Assembly: GCA_016786595.1 (NCBI GenBank)
Contig: JAEUWB010000056.1
Span: 1-46,573, forward strand
Length of the DNA: 46,573 bases
Source: a bacterium
GTDB taxonomy: Bacteria; Bdellovibrionota_C; UBA2361; SZUA-149; JAEUWB01
Reading direction: 5' to 3'
The number at the start of each line of letters is the position of its first letter. Positions within the stretch are counted from its first letter, which is position 1. Under the pieces are notes generated by a model. That model searched no databases. It saw only the letters and a list, made by a program, of their open reading frames with translations, and had not been told where the DNA came from. This document shows, piece after piece, positions 32,582 to 41,514 of the stretch. The position numbers and the translations under genes are program-made.

Positions 32582-34261
32582 TTACTTTACTGCATCAGAT
32601 AGATCAGTGATAATTCCAACAGTACTTTCTAGTTCCCCTTTAGAATTAAGCACCGGGGTACCTGTCACTAACACTTTTTTCTTGTCCCCATGCTGAGTTA
32701 GTAATTCAGCTTGATATGTTGAGGAGACGCCAAGTGGGCGTTTGAGAAATTCTTCGGCAAGTTTTTTGCGGCTTTCTGGACTAAAAAAGGAATGATAGGA
32801 TTTCCCACTTAACTCAGAACTCGAATTTAACCCGAGCAAAGCAATTAAGGCAGGATTAGCATAAAGGGTTTCACCATTTGGGGCGACATGCCAAACCCCT
32901 ACAGCCGTGTGGTCAATTAAACTACTTTTTAAATATTCGGCCTCGATCCTCATCGTCCGTTTACGAATTACTTCGGTCACATCAATCCCCACTACACACC
33001 AATTCCAAGCAGAAACGCCTAGTTGTCCTTCGATTTTTGACCACATCACATCCCGCTTTTCTCCGTTACGATTAGGTAGCGCCATGACGCGTCGCATTTC
33101 ACCAGACGAACTGACTAGACCTAAGTAATTATGACTTTCAGGATGGGCAATTATTTGCTCCTTGGTCACTCCAGTAAAGTCAGCTAAGCTTTTATTCCAC
33201 TCAACAATGCGATCTTGGGCATCAAATGCGCAAAAGAAAAATGGGAGTTCATTTAATAAATCACGGATATTTCTGATCTTCTTTGCATGTTCAGAATGTA
33301 ACTCCAAATGGTCAGCTTGCTCGACCAAACGTGCCCGTAACCCCAAGATTGCTGCCCGTTGCTTCTGTATTTTATTCAGTAGCATAGCAAGCATTGTCGA
33401 AACCAGTAGACCTAAGGAGAGCAGCACAAAAGGAAAAAAACTCTGCTTGGAATTACTGGTTTTTGAGGCAATCGTCCATGCTAGCGGAGGATGTGAAAAG
33501 TTAATTTCTACGGGGAGAGTCGTCCCTTGTCCTAGCCTGTCCTGATAACTACAGATCGGCCGAGCGGGAGAAAACTGGTCGCGGTCATACAACTCCCAAG
33601 TAATTGTGCCTGGACGCACGGGGTCGATTTGGTCGCAAAGTTTAGCAAGATTGATTGCGGCAACGATCATTCCCCGTAGCGAGTTTTCGCAGTTTTGCTC
33701 ACAAACGGGATAACTAAGCAGCAGTAAAATTTTTCCTTGCAGTTCAAGATAGGCACTTGCTGAGCTAAATTTCCTTGTCAAAGTCTGCTCAATTAATTTT
33801 ACGAGCACTCCTTGATCTTTGAGTGCCGTACCAGCGTGAAAGGTCTGGTCTTGATTAATGCTCAGCACATTGGCAATTTTAAAATCATCATAGCCACTTG
33901 ACCCAGTGGTATGCTCGATCCAGATTAGTTCTTCGAGCGAACTATCTAAATCTTTAGTTGCCTGTAGTTGAGTATTGTCGGTTAGACTTGCTTGCGAAAG
34001 ATTGCGAGCTAAACTATTAACTTTAGTATCAAGTTTGGAGAAGTAGTCGACTAACTTAAGAATATTCTGAGATTGCTCATTTTTTGTCTGCAGTATAAGA
34101 TGCAAATGATCGCTGTCACGTAACACAGAGTAAAGCAAATACGTAACAAGCACTCCGAGAATCAGCATGCCGAGCACGGTCGAGCCAATTTCTTGCTTTA
34201 AGGATGGATTCCTCAAAATCGAACGATGATGCTGATTATTGACACACACACTCATATTCAT
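32582..34261 (-). CDS. Membrane sensor with two PAS domains and no output domain
   Basis: A 559-residue protein. A membrane helix (about 27-47) is followed by a ~225-residue periplasmic sensor region, a second helix (about 273-294), a coiled coil and two PAS domains: about 333-440 (LLNELPFFFCAFDAQDRIVEWNKSL) and 445-555 (IDHTAVGVWHVAPNGETLYA). It ends right after the second PAS/PAC (GIITDLSDAVK), with no histidine kinase, GGDEF or HTH domain. The ATG at 34261 overlaps the divergent PHP gene by 36 bases; a later non-ATG start would remove the overlap. Its partner is unknown. Confidence 0.82.
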   Translation of the reverse strand: MNMSVCVNNQHHRSILRNPSLKQEIGSTVLGMLILGVLVTYLLYSVLRDSDHLHLILQTKNEQSQNILKLVDYFSKLDTKVNSLARNLSQASLTDNTQLQATKDLDSSLEELIWIEHTTGSSGYDDFKIANVLSINQDQTFHAGTALKDQGVLVKLIEQTLTRKFSSASAYLELQGKILLLLSYPVCEQNCENSLRGMIVAAINLAKLCDQIDPVRPGTITWELYDRDQFSPARPICSYQDRLGQGTTLPVEINFSHPPLAWTIASKTSNSKQSFFPFVLLSLGLLVSTMLAMLLNKIQKQRAAILGLRARLVEQADHLELHSEHAKKIRNIRDLLNELPFFFCAFDAQDRIVEWNKSLADFTGVTKEQIIAHPESHNYLGLVSSSGEMRRVMALPNRNGEKRDVMWSKIEGQLGVSAWNWCVVGIDVTEVIRKRTMRIEAEYLKSSLIDHTAVGVWHVAPNGETLYANPALIALLGLNSSSELSGKSYHSFFSPESRKKLAEEFLKRPLGVSSTYQAELLTQHGDKKKVLVTGTPVLNSKGELESTVGIITDLSDAVK

Positions 34262-34996
34262 CCCAGCTTTGACACGAAAGCAGCAATCGCGGCTGCACTA
34301 AAAAACATGCGCTTAGAGGCTGATTGCGTGCCGGTCTTGTGTCTTACTGAACGTTACGAAGAATGTCTATTTTCAACCCTATCTCAGACAAAAAACTCTC
34401 AGGCAAAAAACCCGGAGCAACTTACCTGCACTCCAACCAAGAGCCCGGAAGTATTAAAAGTTTCAGAACAAGCAGCTTCGATCTATCTCTTGGCTGGACA
34501 CCAACTCATCACCAGCGAGAAACTTGAAATTCTTGCGCTTGGAACAATTTCTCGACCGCAAGATGGCTTAAGCGCTCAAGCTACAATTCAGTCGATCTCT
34601 GCTGCCGGGGCATTAGCTGTCATTCCCTGGTCACCTGGGAAATGGTTAGGTCAACGAGGCCAAGTGGTTAAAGCACTCTTAGCCGGTCCACAACCAAAGG
34701 ATTTCTTAGTAGGAGATATTCCAATCCGACCGTGCGGCAATATTTTTTCCACCCCGCTGTTAAGTTATGCGCGTAAGTGTGGGTGTAAAATAGTTTATGG
34801 ATCAGATCCATTGCCATTTAAAAGTGAAGAAACTGCCCTAGGAACCTTAGCAACCGAGATTAGTAATGTCACAATCGATCCCGACAACCCCAAGGCTTCG
34901 ATTCTTGCTGCACTTACGAATTCGACTGGACGCCCACGGGGGAGATATAATAATCCAATCCGAGCATTGCTACGCCAAATTCGCACACTAATTTAA
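34226..34996 (+). CDS. PHP-type metal-dependent hydrolase-like protein
   Basis: A 256-residue protein opening with LIIDTHTHIHPSF, the HxH metal site of the PHP superfamily. Later segments fit the same fold: IYLLAGHQLITSEKLEILALG, GALAVIPWSPGKWLG and IVYGSDPLPF, where the Asp of GSD takes the place of the last metal ligand. It could be a phosphoesterase acting on a polysaccharide or nucleotide; nothing more can be said. It is followed after 50 bases by a polysaccharide-pyruvyltransferase family gene. The start is head-to-head with, and overlaps, the PAS gene. An in-frame ATG follows at 34229. Confidence 0.72.
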   Translation: MMLIIDTHTHIHPSFDTKAAIAAALKNMRLEADCVPVLCLTERYEECLFSTLSQTKNSQAKNPEQLTCTPTKSPEVLKVSEQAASIYLLAGHQLITSEKLEILALGTISRPQDGLSAQATIQSISAAGALAVIPWSPGKWLGQRGQVVKALLAGPQPKDFLVGDIPIRPCGNIFSTPLLSYARKCGCKIVYGSDPLPFKSEETALGTLATEISNVTIDPDNPKASILAALTNSTGRPRGRYNNPIRALLRQIRTLI

Positions 34997-35046
34997 TTCT
35001 GCTTGTAAAAATATCCTTGAGTCGGTAAAGCTGGGCCGTCAAAATT

Positions 35047-36219
35047 ATGAAAACTATTACCTTACTTGGATCTTCTTCGGGCCGAAATGCTGGCGATGCT
35101 GCGCTTGTCGCTGGGATCATGCAGTCAATCGATCACGCTCTTGGCGAAAAAGCTTTATATGAAATTCCAACCATTCGCCCGCGTTACATTCAAGAGGAAT
35201 ATCCTTTTCAAGTCCGACCAATCAGCATGCTCCCCTGGGCGCTTTCCATTAAAATGCTCGGACTACCCACATATCGCTCGATGCTGCGGGCGGATATGTC
35301 ACTAATTTTTGATGCAATTTTATTCGATCGTTCCCTCTATAATCCCCTTTTCAATCACATGTCTTCACTCTATTTAATGCTTCCACGTATTAAAAAGGCT
35401 GGACGAAAGCTCGGTTGCTTCAATGTCGGTTGTGGCCCAGTCACGACTAAGCACGGCCAGAAGATGCTTCGTGAAATTTCCGAATTGATGGATTTTATTA
35501 CTGTGCGCGACCAGCAATCTCTCGAATTATTACGCGGGATCGGAGTAAAGAATACAAATATTACAGTTACTGCCGATGCAGCGCTTGTAATGGATCCAGC
35601 TCCTGCAAACCGCGTTTCACAAATACTTGATCGCCTTGGGATCAAAAGTCAGACAGAAATCTTGGCAATCAATATCAATCAATATCTTGATACCTGGGCA
35701 GACAAGAAGCGTGGACCACTCGGTAAAGAAAATTTCTTGAATATTTATAGCGCCGCGCTGAATCGTTTAGGAGCTGAGTTATCTGTGCCATTTATGTTCG
35801 TCAGCACTCAGCATCACGACGTTCCCATCACTAAAGAACTAATGACGCGCGTTACCAAAGCAAAGCAAACTGTTCTTTTTTCCAACACAGAATATAATCA
35901 CTACGACATGAAAGGGGTGCTAGGTAAGGCAAGTCTACTCTATGGCATGCGCTTACATTCGATTATTCTCGCATCCTCAGCCCTCACCCCAGTAGTTGGA
36001 CTGCTCTATCAACCCAAGGTTGGCCATTATATCGAATCAATTCCACTACGAGATGCGACGATTAGTTTTGATGATCTTGATGCAGATACGCTTTATACGT
36101 TTTTAAAGCAAAGCTGGGAAAGACGCGCAGAGATCAAGCAAACGCTGGCCCAGCAAATCCCAGTCTTACAAGCACGGGCTAATCTGGCGGCAGCGCTGGT
36201 TGCCAAAGAACTTGCTTAG
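35047..36219 (+). CDS. Polysaccharide pyruvyltransferase-family protein
   Basis: A 390-residue member of the CsaB/WcaK-like family, whose characterised members add ketal pyruvate to surface polysaccharides. The N-terminus is typical (ITLLGSSSGRNAGDAALVAG, the glycine-rich 'G..N.GD.a' loop), the centre has GCFNVGCGPVTTKHG and MDFITVRDQQSLELL, and the C-terminal half has LLYGMRLHSIILASSA, the family's 'R.H.....' motif. Length is normal. With the PHP gene just upstream it may serve envelope polysaccharide modification, but no glycosyltransferase lies nearby. Confidence 0.85.
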   Translation: MKTITLLGSSSGRNAGDAALVAGIMQSIDHALGEKALYEIPTIRPRYIQEEYPFQVRPISMLPWALSIKMLGLPTYRSMLRADMSLIFDAILFDRSLYNPLFNHMSSLYLMLPRIKKAGRKLGCFNVGCGPVTTKHGQKMLREISELMDFITVRDQQSLELLRGIGVKNTNITVTADAALVMDPAPANRVSQILDRLGIKSQTEILAININQYLDTWADKKRGPLGKENFLNIYSAALNRLGAELSVPFMFVSTQHHDVPITKELMTRVTKAKQTVLFSNTEYNHYDMKGVLGKASLLYGMRLHSIILASSALTPVVGLLYQPKVGHYIESIPLRDATISFDDLDADTLYTFLKQSWERRAEIKQTLAQQIPVLQARANLAAALVAKELA

Positions 36220-36240
36220 CGGATTATGCTTCTTGCTGCC

Positions 36241-36747
36241 CTACTTTTCAAGTAAGGCCTTTGTCATTGCCAGTAAATACAAGGGTAAGGAGTAAATCAC
36301 ACTCGCACCAATCAGCCAGGTCAAATTCTCACCATAGATTAGCTGAGCAACGCTGAGCAGGATTGCAATCGTGTGCACAAAAACTGCGTGACTTAGAAAA
36401 AACCAATCAACAATCAAAACCACCATGCTCACGCTAAAGGCTAAAAATATATTTAACAGCGTGTGGCGACTGAGCATTGACCTTAGGTAGGCATGATCGA
36501 TAAACCATGGGCCAAAAAGAATAATCAGCATCAGCAGCGCTGCGGTTACCCGCAGCGGAATATTCAAAAACGAAAATATCAACAAACCTTCCCGCGGATT
36601 TGTCACCAGATCGTCGCGCACAATGCTACCAATGAACGAAGCAACCATTCCTGGATGTAATTCTTTAGCATAAAAAAAGAGAAACAGCGCGGGAAAGAGC
36701 ACTAAGACTAAATCTAAAATATGGCCAAACGCTCTGCGGTAAAACAT
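36241..36747 (-). CDS. Polytopic membrane protein, unknown function
   Basis: A 168-residue integral membrane protein with about five hydrophobic helices (ILDLVLVLFPALFLFFYAK, VTAALLMLIILFGPWFI, LNIFLAFSVSMVVLIVDWFF, HTIAILLSVAQLIYG and LIGASVIYSLPLYLLAM). A charged loop (GSIVRDDLVTNPREG) follows the first helix. It resembles RDD-like or small membrane proteins in outline but has no diagnostic motif. It is convergent with the pyruvyltransferase-family gene and lies 50 bases beyond the permease on the same strand. Confidence 0.65.
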   Translation of the reverse strand: MFYRRAFGHILDLVLVLFPALFLFFYAKELHPGMVASFIGSIVRDDLVTNPREGLLIFSFLNIPLRVTAALLMLIILFGPWFIDHAYLRSMLSRHTLLNIFLAFSVSMVVLIVDWFFLSHAVFVHTIAILLSVAQLIYGENLTWLIGASVIYSLPLYLLAMTKALLEK

Positions 36748-36797
36748 TATCCAGAATTGATCACGACGATTAATTTACAACGATTCATTCACAATGA

Positions 36798-38231
36798 TTA
36801 ATTTTGATACTTGCTATGTTTTTTGCCGTATCCAAAATAAATGGCAAAACCAATCGCCATCCAAATAATTAATCGAAGCCAGGTATCATGAGGTAGCGCC
36901 AACATCTGTGCGGCTGCAACAAGCACGCCAAGAATTGGTACTAGCGGCACTGCAGGACAACGAAAAGGACGGTGTGCTCCCGGATCAGTTTTTCTGAGAA
37001 TAATAATTCCCGCACAAACTAAAACAAAGGCCAAGAGTGTGCCGATTGATACAAGCTCGCCTAGAATGCCAATCGGGAAGAACCCAGCCACTACGGCAGC
37101 GAGCACTCCGGTCAAGGTTGTACCTACATAAGGAGTGCCAAACTTAGGATGAATCTTGCAGAATACTTGAGGCAATAGACCATCATTTGCCATCGAGTAA
37201 AAGATCCGCGGCTGTGCTAATAATAAGACCAATACAACCGAACTTAATCCAGCGATTGCTCCAATCTTGATGGGGAAACGTAGCCAATAAAGCCCGTCAC
37301 CGGCAGCGTTAATCGCTACGGCAATTGGAGCTGGATCATTTAATTTGGGATAGGCAACAATACCTGTCATCACAAACGCAACAAGCAAATAAATGATTGT
37401 ACAAATCACTAGCGATCCGATAATTCCGATCGGCATCGATTTCTGAGGATCTTTTGCTTCTTGAGCAAGTGTCGAAACAGAATCAAAGCCAATATAAGCA
37501 AAGAAAATCACCGCAGCGCCGCGAAAAATTCCACTCCAACCGTATTCACCGAATTTACCGGTATTCTCCGGAATGTATGGCGTAAGGTTATCCATGTTTA
37601 CATAGGAAAACCCAAAAATAATAAACGCCAAAATTACTGCTACCTTAATGAAAACAACAATATTATTGAAAGTTGCAGATTCTCTAATGCCGCGAATTAA
37701 TAGCCAAGTACAAGCAGCAACAATTAAAACTGCAGGCAGATTAATCAAGGATCCAGTTGAGCTCCAGCCTGTCTTGGGATCATAACTAAATGGAGATTTA
37801 GCTAAAGCCGCAGGAAAAGTAATGCCCAGATCGGCAAGGAAACTGACAACATAACCCGACCAACCAACAGCAACAGTTGCTCCGCCAAATAAGTATTCAA
37901 GGATCAAATCCCAGCCAATAATCCAGGCAATCAATTCACCAAGCGTTGCATAAGCATAGGTGTAAGCACTTCCTGCTACTGGAATCATTGCTGCAAACTC
38001 GGCATAGCAAAGTGCGGCAAATGCACAGCCCACGCCTGAAAGGATAAAAGATATTGCAATTGCCGGTCCCGCATATGAAGCTGCTGCCTGACCTGTTAAA
38101 ACGAAAATCCCAGCACCGATAATTCCGCCAATACCAAGTAGCACGATATTCAAGGTTGTGAGCGTACGTTTCAATCCCTTTTCGCCAGAATCTGCCTGTG
38201 CAAGAATTACTTCAATTGGCTTTTTTCTCAT
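36798..38231 (-). CDS. APC-family amino-acid permease
   Basis: A 477-residue transporter of the amino acid-polyamine-organocation superfamily, closest in look to the cationic amino-acid transporter branch (YfnA-type). It has about 12-14 membrane helices. The first carries the substrate-binding GIGGIIGAGIFVLTG; helix 3 has AGSAYTYAYATLGELIAWIIGWDLILEY; helix 6 reads FFAYIGFDSVSTLAQEAKDP. These are strong family marks. AAGGAG stands 5 bases before the ATG. It lies 16 bases beyond the dam-like gene, so the two may share a transcript. The transported amino acid is not predictable. Confidence 0.92.
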   Translation of the reverse strand: MRKKPIEVILAQADSGEKGLKRTLTTLNIVLLGIGGIIGAGIFVLTGQAAASYAGPAIAISFILSGVGCAFAALCYAEFAAMIPVAGSAYTYAYATLGELIAWIIGWDLILEYLFGGATVAVGWSGYVVSFLADLGITFPAALAKSPFSYDPKTGWSSTGSLINLPAVLIVAACTWLLIRGIRESATFNNIVVFIKVAVILAFIIFGFSYVNMDNLTPYIPENTGKFGEYGWSGIFRGAAVIFFAYIGFDSVSTLAQEAKDPQKSMPIGIIGSLVICTIIYLLVAFVMTGIVAYPKLNDPAPIAVAINAAGDGLYWLRFPIKIGAIAGLSSVVLVLLLAQPRIFYSMANDGLLPQVFCKIHPKFGTPYVGTTLTGVLAAVVAGFFPIGILGELVSIGTLLAFVLVCAGIIILRKTDPGAHRPFRCPAVPLVPILGVLVAAAQMLALPHDTWLRLIIWMAIGFAIYFGYGKKHSKYQN

Positions 38232-38247
38232 GCGGGCTCCTTATTTG

Positions 38248-39123
38248 TTAATAATTAGTAGCAATAACTTCAAACACTTTTGTACGACTTTGCCCCCGAG
38301 CGCTAATCATTCGCGGAGCTGAAATCTGCACAACATTTAACGACTGATAAAGCTCGCGTGTAAGCGGAGTATCAGCATTGGAAAGCATAATATAAGCGCC
38401 CTTACGGTCTACGGCTAAGGCAAAATCACGCAGTGCTGCTTGATCTTCTAAAGTGAAGCCGGTTTTCGCAAAGCTTGTAAAACTAGCTGTCTTCGAAATA
38501 GGCACGTAGGGTGGGTCTGCGTATATAAAATCACCAGGCTCGATCACTTCCAAGATCTTAGAGTATGGCCGAACAGCAAGATCCACTCCTTGGAGAGCTT
38601 GAGAACAAGCAGTTAAATTTTCGGCGTCTAGTATTTTGGGGTTTTGATAGGCGCCGAAGGGCACATTAAATTGGCCGCGCTGATTAACGCGGAACAGTCC
38701 ATTAAAACAGGTTTTGTTCAGATAAATTATTCTGGCAGCGCGTTCAGCGCTAGACCAAGTCCAGAACCCTGGGTCTCGGTCAAGATTACGTACACGGTAA
38801 TATTCGCGTTCAGAGTATTTAAATTTGGAAAGCTCTTGAATGAGTTGCGGTAGCTGATCGCGGATGACCTGATAGACATTAATCAACTCGGGGTTGATGT
38901 CAGACAAAGATGCCCCTCTAGGTTGCAGCGCGAAAAAGACTGCTCCGCCACCCAAGAACGGTTCGTAATAACTTTTAAAATTCTTAGGGATACGTGAAAG
39001 GATGTCTGGCAGAATTTGGCTCTTTCCCCCTGCCCATTTTAAAAATGGGCGTGCAAGCGAAGGCTGAGGTCTAGGAATAGCGCTTTGATGCTCGACTGTT
39101 TCTACTGCTGAGATATCTGACAT
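38248..39123 (-). CDS. dam: Dam-type DNA adenine N6-methyltransferase
   Basis: A 291-residue D12-class enzyme. FLKWAGGKSQILP (27-39) and YEPFLGGGAVFFAL (53-66) form the SAM site; DPPY (202-205) is the catalytic motif, followed by SFTSFAKTGFT. YLNKTCFNGLFRVNQRGQFN is the Dam/DpnIIA core. GATC is the expected target from this family, not shown. No restriction enzyme is nearby, so it is probably a solitary regulatory or repair-strand methylase. The first ~22 residues look like a poorly conserved extension; the family region begins at about residue 24. Confidence 0.9.
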   Translation of the reverse strand: MSDISAVETVEHQSAIPRPQPSLARPFLKWAGGKSQILPDILSRIPKNFKSYYEPFLGGGAVFFALQPRGASLSDINPELINVYQVIRDQLPQLIQELSKFKYSEREYYRVRNLDRDPGFWTWSSAERAARIIYLNKTCFNGLFRVNQRGQFNVPFGAYQNPKILDAENLTACSQALQGVDLAVRPYSKILEVIEPGDFIYADPPYVPISKTASFTSFAKTGFTLEDQAALRDFALAVDRKGAYIMLSNADTPLTRELYQSLNVVQISAPRMISARGQSRTKVFEVIATNY

Positions 39124-39264
39124 TGGGCCCCAGATTACCCATCATTTCTCCATAAATCAATGCGACCCTTAAATAGCTAACTAGCCCAAATAATTAGATA
39201 AAATAGATTTCCTGAATCAATTTATCAGTTATTCGGGATAAGTGTTTAGAAGGTTTTACTACAA

Positions 39265-39582
39265 ATGATTTTACAGGCCCTGATATCTATCGTTCTTATG
39301 ACACTCCCTGTCATGCAGAGTGATGCTGCGAAAGATATTCCAGTTTCAAAGTTATATGTTCGTTTGGTTAGCGTTGACCAAAGTGGAGTTGCCGTGATTG
39401 AAGATGGATTTACACGCAGTCAGGATGTTTTTGCCGTAGGCGACTGGGTTTGGAATCAGGCTCAACTTGTTAAAGTCAATGCTGATAACGTTTATCTTGC
39501 ATACAATGGCAAGATTGAAAAATTACCGATCAAAGGCAGTGGACGCATTTTTCGCCCAGGCGAAAGTATTCCTCCACTTTAA
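39265..39582 (+). CDS. Small exported protein, unknown function
   Basis: A 105-residue protein with a signal peptide (MILQALISIVLMTLPVMQSDA) and a short beta-rich mature part (KLYVRLVSVDQSGVAVIEDG, then NVYLAYNGKIEKLPI). The pattern of a repeated 'V...d...V.l..nGk...lpi' strand resembles the C-terminal region of type II secretion GspC-type proteins, but is too weak for a call. AGAAGG lies 11 bases before the ATG. It diverges from the dam gene across a 141-base gap and is followed by a strong terminator, so it is probably a single-gene transcript. Confidence 0.65.
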   Translation: MILQALISIVLMTLPVMQSDAAKDIPVSKLYVRLVSVDQSGVAVIEDGFTRSQDVFAVGDWVWNQAQLVKVNADNVYLAYNGKIEKLPIKGSGRIFRPGESIPPL

Positions 39583-39607
39583 TACAAATTTCTTTTCCCT
39601 GTTAGTT

Positions 39608-39651
39608 CCGCTATTTGCTTGGCCTAAAGCCAAGTGAGTAGCGGTTTTTTT
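39608..39651 (+). terminator. Intrinsic terminator before lysA
   Basis: CCGCTA, then CTTGGC and GCCAAG around a CTAAA loop, then TAGCGG, form a long near-perfect hairpin, followed by seven T (39645-39651). It ends the small exported-protein transcript and insulates lysA. Confidence 0.9.
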
Positions 39652-39706
39652 CTTGAATTTGAATTACAAAAATTGATATTTCCTAAAGGCAGTGTATATT
39701 GCAGGC

Positions 39707-40951
39707 ATGGCACTATCTAATACTCAAGTCCGCAAATTAGTAGATCAATTCCATACTCCACTTTACGTATTTGAAGAATCAATTATTCGCAGACAGTGCC
39801 AACGTATTAAGCAGGCGCTCACGTACCCAAACACCAAGGTGCGCTACGCTTGCAAAGCACTGACATTGGGAGCCGCACTAAAGATCATCCGCAGCGAAGG
39901 GCTCTTGATCGATGCAGTATCTTTAAATGAAGTCTACCGAGCGATTAATGCTGGCTACACCTCAAGCGAAATTCTCTACACTGGTGAGTCTGCCTCAGAA
40001 GTCGCTTATAATATACTGCTTGATAAACAGGTTTTAATTAATTGCAGCTCGCTTGATCAAATGCGATTGATCGGAAAAATCACTCCGGGCAGCCCTTGCT
40101 CAATCAGGCTCAATCCTGGAGAAGGGCATGGTAAGAACAATAAGGTTAATACAGGTGGGCCAGCAAGTAAGCACGGAATTTACATTGACCAAATCGAGGA
40201 AGTAAAAAAACTCGTAACGCAGTTTGATCTTAAGCTTGTAGGCCTACATTGCCATATTGGTTCAGAAACAGATCTCAATCACTGGCTGAGGATTAACGAT
40301 TTAACTTTAAGTGTGGCGCGACAATTCCCTAACCTCGAGTTTATCGACTTAGGTGGCGGGATTCCGGTTGTCTACAATCCAGACACTGACACACCGATGC
40401 CGCTTGAAGAATGGGGGCAAAAAATCTCTGAGCGTTTTGCCGCCTTTTGCCAAGAGTATGGCAAAAATGTCCAGCTACAAATTGAACCAGGTAGATTTAT
40501 TGTTGCAGAATGCGGCTCACTCCTTGCTGAAGTGCAAGTTGTAAAGTCAACGCCAGAATACAACTATGTAATCGTCAACACTGGATTAAACCATAATATC
40601 CGCCCAGCAATGTATGGGAGCTTTCATGCGATTCGCTTTGTAACTCACGATGAAAGAACTGCAGCGGAGCCAAAAAAGCCTTACGTTGTAGCAGGCTATC
40701 TTTGTGAATCGGGAGACGTTTTTACTGTGGCCCGTGACGGCACACTCTTGCCGCGGGAATTCCCAGAGCTGCAAGTCGGTGATCTCATGGTCATGGAAAA
40801 CGTCGGTGCTTACTGTCATTCAATGAAGAGTGAGTATAATTCGATGAATATGCCTGCGGCTGTGCTTGTGAACGTCGACGGATCTTTTAGAGTGGTTGAG
40901 CGTCGCGGTAACCTTGACGACATGATGCGACGGGAAATCGAAGCATTTTGA
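39707..40951 (+). CDS. lysA: Diaminopimelate decarboxylase
   Basis: PLP enzyme converting meso-diaminopimelate to lysine. From the ATG at 39707 the protein has 414 residues. The PLP lysine is K50 in VRYACKALTLG; the phosphate-binding and active-site parts include GLHCHIGSE, FIDLGGGIP, LQIEPGRFIVAECG and the cross-subunit Cys in GYLCESGDVF (C333). Length is typical. An in-frame GTG at 39692 gives five extra residues and sits nearer an AAAGG; the ATG is the conservative choice. Substrate could in principle be another diamine acid, but the motifs fit LysA. Confidence 0.93.
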   Translation: MALSNTQVRKLVDQFHTPLYVFEESIIRRQCQRIKQALTYPNTKVRYACKALTLGAALKIIRSEGLLIDAVSLNEVYRAINAGYTSSEILYTGESASEVAYNILLDKQVLINCSSLDQMRLIGKITPGSPCSIRLNPGEGHGKNNKVNTGGPASKHGIYIDQIEEVKKLVTQFDLKLVGLHCHIGSETDLNHWLRINDLTLSVARQFPNLEFIDLGGGIPVVYNPDTDTPMPLEEWGQKISERFAAFCQEYGKNVQLQIEPGRFIVAECGSLLAEVQVVKSTPEYNYVIVNTGLNHNIRPAMYGSFHAIRFVTHDERTAAEPKKPYVVAGYLCESGDVFTVARDGTLLPREFPELQVGDLMVMENVGAYCHSMKSEYNSMNMPAAVLVNVDGSFRVVERRGNLDDMMRREIEAF

Positions 40952-40996
40952 TCTTTGCCCATAATAGGTTATTTGTTTCAAGGTCTGGCCGTTGGA

Positions 40997-41109
40997 TTAG
41001 GCTTGAACTTGCCCTGTCCTGATGCTGTCATTGCGAGACTGCGTCAGCGGTCGTGGCAATCTCACGATTACGCGTGAAAAAGGCGTAAGGCAAAAAAGTT
41101 TAAGCCTAA
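40997..41109. repeat. 113-bp palindromic intergenic repeat
   Basis: The outer arms TTAGGCTTGAACTT (40997-41010) and AAGTTTAAGCCTAA (41096-41109) are inverted with one mismatch. Inside lies GTCATTGCGAG (41027-41037) opposite GCAATCTCACG (41056-41066), the wording of a very common dispersed intergenic repeat in bacterial genomes. No coding signal. It may end the lysA transcript. Confidence 0.5.
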
Positions 41110-41148
41110 GTTCAAGGATCAAGACGAACATCTAAGGAGTTTTTAAAA

Positions 41149-41514
41149 ATGATCAATTTAACACGCGCATACGGATATCTGCTGATTGTGCTTGCAGTTT
41201 TTGGCTATATTCTTTCGGGAATGGCAAGTTTTACTGCCTTAATTCCGGCAATCTTTGGAGGTCTTGCTTTATATTGTGCGCATCTTGCTGAAAACGAACA
41301 ATACCGCATGCATGCCATGCATGGCGCCTGTGGGGTAGGAATTCTTGGGCTGATTGGAAATTTTAAAGCGTTACTGCAAATCCCAACGCTAATTTCCAAC
41401 ATTGAAGATATTGCCCGTCCCTTGGCAACTGTATCCCGTGCAGCGATGGGATTGCTTTCACTGATTTTTGTCTGTGCCTGCGTGAAGTCATTTATTGATG
41501 CGCGAAGAAAATAG
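41149..41514 (+). CDS. Small four-TM membrane protein
   Basis: A 121-residue integral membrane protein with about four helices (YGYLLIVLAVFGYILSGMASF, LIPAIFGGLALYCAHLA, GACGVGILGLIGNF and MGLLSLIFVCACVKSFI). The glycine-rich first two helices and a NEQYRMHAMH loop recall small TMEM14-like or 'hypothetical membrane' families, but this is not firm. AAGGAG precedes the ATG by 10 bases. Its last 27 bases overlap the 3' end of the convergent hydroxylase gene. Confidence 0.7.
   Translation: MINLTRAYGYLLIVLAVFGYILSGMASFTALIPAIFGGLALYCAHLAENEQYRMHAMHGACGVGILGLIGNFKALLQIPTLISNIEDIARPLATVSRAAMGLLSLIFVCACVKSFIDARRK

Noticed and set aside
38248-38320. Restriction-modification system around the Dam-type gene
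   Set aside because: Neighbours are an amino-acid permease and a small exported protein; no endonuclease frame is present.
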